DNA of 7,892 nt from Spirochaetaceae bacterium (GTDB lineage: Bacteria; Spirochaetota; Spirochaetia; SZUA-6; Bin103): assembly GCA_028820215.1 (NCBI GenBank), contig JAPPKD010000001.1, positions 1 through 7,892 on the forward strand, read 5' to 3'. The translations under genes and the position numbers were made by a program. Position 1 is the stretch's first letter. Every line of letters begins with the position of its first letter. Of the stretch, positions 6,914 to 7,892 are shown piece after piece. Below the pieces are notes generated by a model, which searched no databases, was not told the origin of the DNA, and saw only the letters and a program-made list of their open reading frames with translations.

Positions 6914-7892
6914 CGAGCATCGCGGTATTCAACAACAAGGGCGGCGTCGGGAAGACCTCGCTCGTCTATCACCTCGCGTGGATGTATGCCGAGTTGGACT
7001 TCGACGTTGTGGTGGCCGATCTGGATCCGCAAGCCAACCTGACCAGCATGTTTCTGGACGACGATGAGATGGAGGAACTGTGGGCAGGCGATAGCCGTAG
7101 CCGAACGATCCATGCATCGCTGCGCCCACTGCTGGACGGAACGGGGGATGTCGCGGAACCGCACGTGATCGAGCCGGCGACCGGTATTGGGCTGGTTGCC
7201 GGCGACATGCTGCTGTCGGGCGCGGAAGATGAATTGGCAAGCAATTGGCCCGACTGTCTCGATCGCAAGCCGCGAGCCTTCCGCGTGCTGTCTGCTCTTT
7301 GGCGAACGTTGCACGGGGCAGCGGAGGCGAAAGGTGCAGACCTGATTCTGGTGGACGTCGGCCCCAATCTCGGCGCGCTGAATCGAGCAGCCCTCGTTAC
7401 CGCCGATCACGTCGTGGTGCCCCTGGCGCCGGACCTGTACTCCATACAGGGTCTGCGCAACCTTGGCCCGACCCTGCGGCAGTGGCGGCGGGAGTGGTCG
7501 GAGCGCCGCAATCGCAACCCGGTAACCGATCTCGACCTGCCTCGGGGGAAGATGCGCCCCGTCGGATACGTGGTGCTGCAACATGCCGTGCTGCTCAACC
7601 GTCCGGTGAAGGCCTATGAACGCTGGATGGAACGCATTCCGAGCGCGTACCGGGAATTCGTCATCGACAGGTCAACGAGGCGTCCGCCACCGACCGACAC
7701 CGATCCGCACTGCATTGCGACGTTGAAGCACTTCCGGAGCCTGATGCCGCTGGCGCGGGAGGCGCGCAAGCCGATGTTCGCTCTGAAGCCGGCGGACGGC
7801 GCCCTCGGCGGCCACGCCAACGCCGTTCGGGGCTGCTACCGCGACTTTCGCGCCCTCGCGCGCGAAGTGGCGACCCGTTGCGGCGTCACCCC
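6910..7892 (+). CDS. ParA/MinD-family ATPase (3' end cut by window edge)
   Basis: The frame is open from GTG 6910 to the window end, giving 327 full codons. Motifs are the deviant Walker A KGGVGKTS (10-17, signature K10 and K15), switch I/A' DLDPQANLT (37-45) and Walker B LILVDVGPNLG with D149, followed by VVPLAPDLYSIQGL. These define a ParA-type ATPase that dimerises on ATP and often binds DNA non-specifically. The C-terminal part (~218 onward, with LQHAVLLNRPVKAYERWMERI and later SLMPLAREARKPMFAL) is longer than in minimal ParA or Soj proteins and resembles a distinct set of ~330-residue ParA-like proteins, so only a few residues are probably missing. There is no N-terminal helix-turn-helix. 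Start GTG 6910 overlaps the previous TGA (GTGA); the next residues (TSIAVFNNKGG) make it the natural start. No parB or parS is visible; a role with the AlbA_2 protein is inferred from the overlap. Confidence 0.93.
   Translation, partial: MTSIAVFNNKGGVGKTSLVYHLAWMYAELDFDVVVADLDPQANLTSMFLDDDEMEELWAGDSRSRTIHASLRPLLDGTGDVAEPHVIEPATGIGLVAGDMLLSGAEDELASNWPDCLDRKPRAFRVLSALWRTLHGAAEAKGADLILVDVGPNLGALNRAALVTADHVVVPLAPDLYSIQGLRNLGPTLRQWRREWSERRNRNPVTDLDLPRGKMRPVGYVVLQHAVLLNRPVKAYERWMERIPSAYREFVIDRSTRRPPPTDTDPHCIATLKHFRSLMPLAREARKPMFALKPADGALGGHANAVRGCYRDFRALAREVATRCGVT

Noticed and set aside
1..7892. CRISPR arrays, tRNA or rRNA genes, insertion sequences, att sites
   Set aside because: No regularly spaced direct repeats, cloverleaf, rRNA core sequence, transposase motif or flanking duplication was seen on reading either strand.
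6910..7892. A plasmid or chromosome partition locus
   Set aside because: Only the ParA-like gene is present; no ParB-like gene or parS-type palindrome is seen. The overlapping partner is an AlbA_2/GHKL protein. The region after the window could change this.

Overview
The window is a GC-rich bacterial segment, entirely plus-strand coding, with two gene blocks separated by one short gap. Composition (roughly 65-80% GC in coding stretches that I sampled) and a MacA/MacB-type efflux apparatus fit a high-GC bacterium. The sequence alone does not fix the lineage; high-GC spirochaetes, proteobacteria or similar uncultured marine or host-associated groups are all possible.

Region 1 (1-174) is comparatively AT-rich. 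It holds the possible last 30 codons of an upstream gene (1-93) and the leader of the first operon. Region 2 (175-5617) is a tightly packed five-gene operon: a Yip1-like five-helix membrane protein, a membrane-fusion (HlyD/MacA-like) adaptor, a MacB/LolD-type ABC ATPase, and two FtsX/MacB-type permeases. Junctions are stop/start overlaps (ATGA at 972-975, GTGA at 2441-2444) or gaps of 11 and 13 bases. The gene order resembles the Bacillus subtilis four-component YknWXYZ exporter (Yip1 protein, adaptor, ATPase, permease), known for protection against the SDP toxin, but here with a second permease gene. The two permeases probably form a heterodimer energised by one ATPase, with the adaptor and Yip1 protein as accessory parts. 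The substrate is unknown. The adaptor carries an unusual 48-residue Ala/Asp/Gly-rich insert.

Region 3 (5618-5722) is a gap without a convincing terminator or promoter. Region 4 (5723-7892) is a two-gene cassette: a Schlafen-type AlbA_2 domain fused to a C-terminal GHKL (HATPase_c_4-like) ATP-binding domain, overlapping by GTGA (6910-6913) a ParA/MinD-like ATPase that runs off the window end. No ParB, parS or replication gene is seen, so plasmid or chromosome partition is not the obvious role. AlbA_2 proteins are frequent in accessory and defence-type regions. This cassette is the best candidate in the window for an undescribed system, possibly a nucleic-acid-targeting or regulatory pair. That is inference; no function can be read directly from the sequence.
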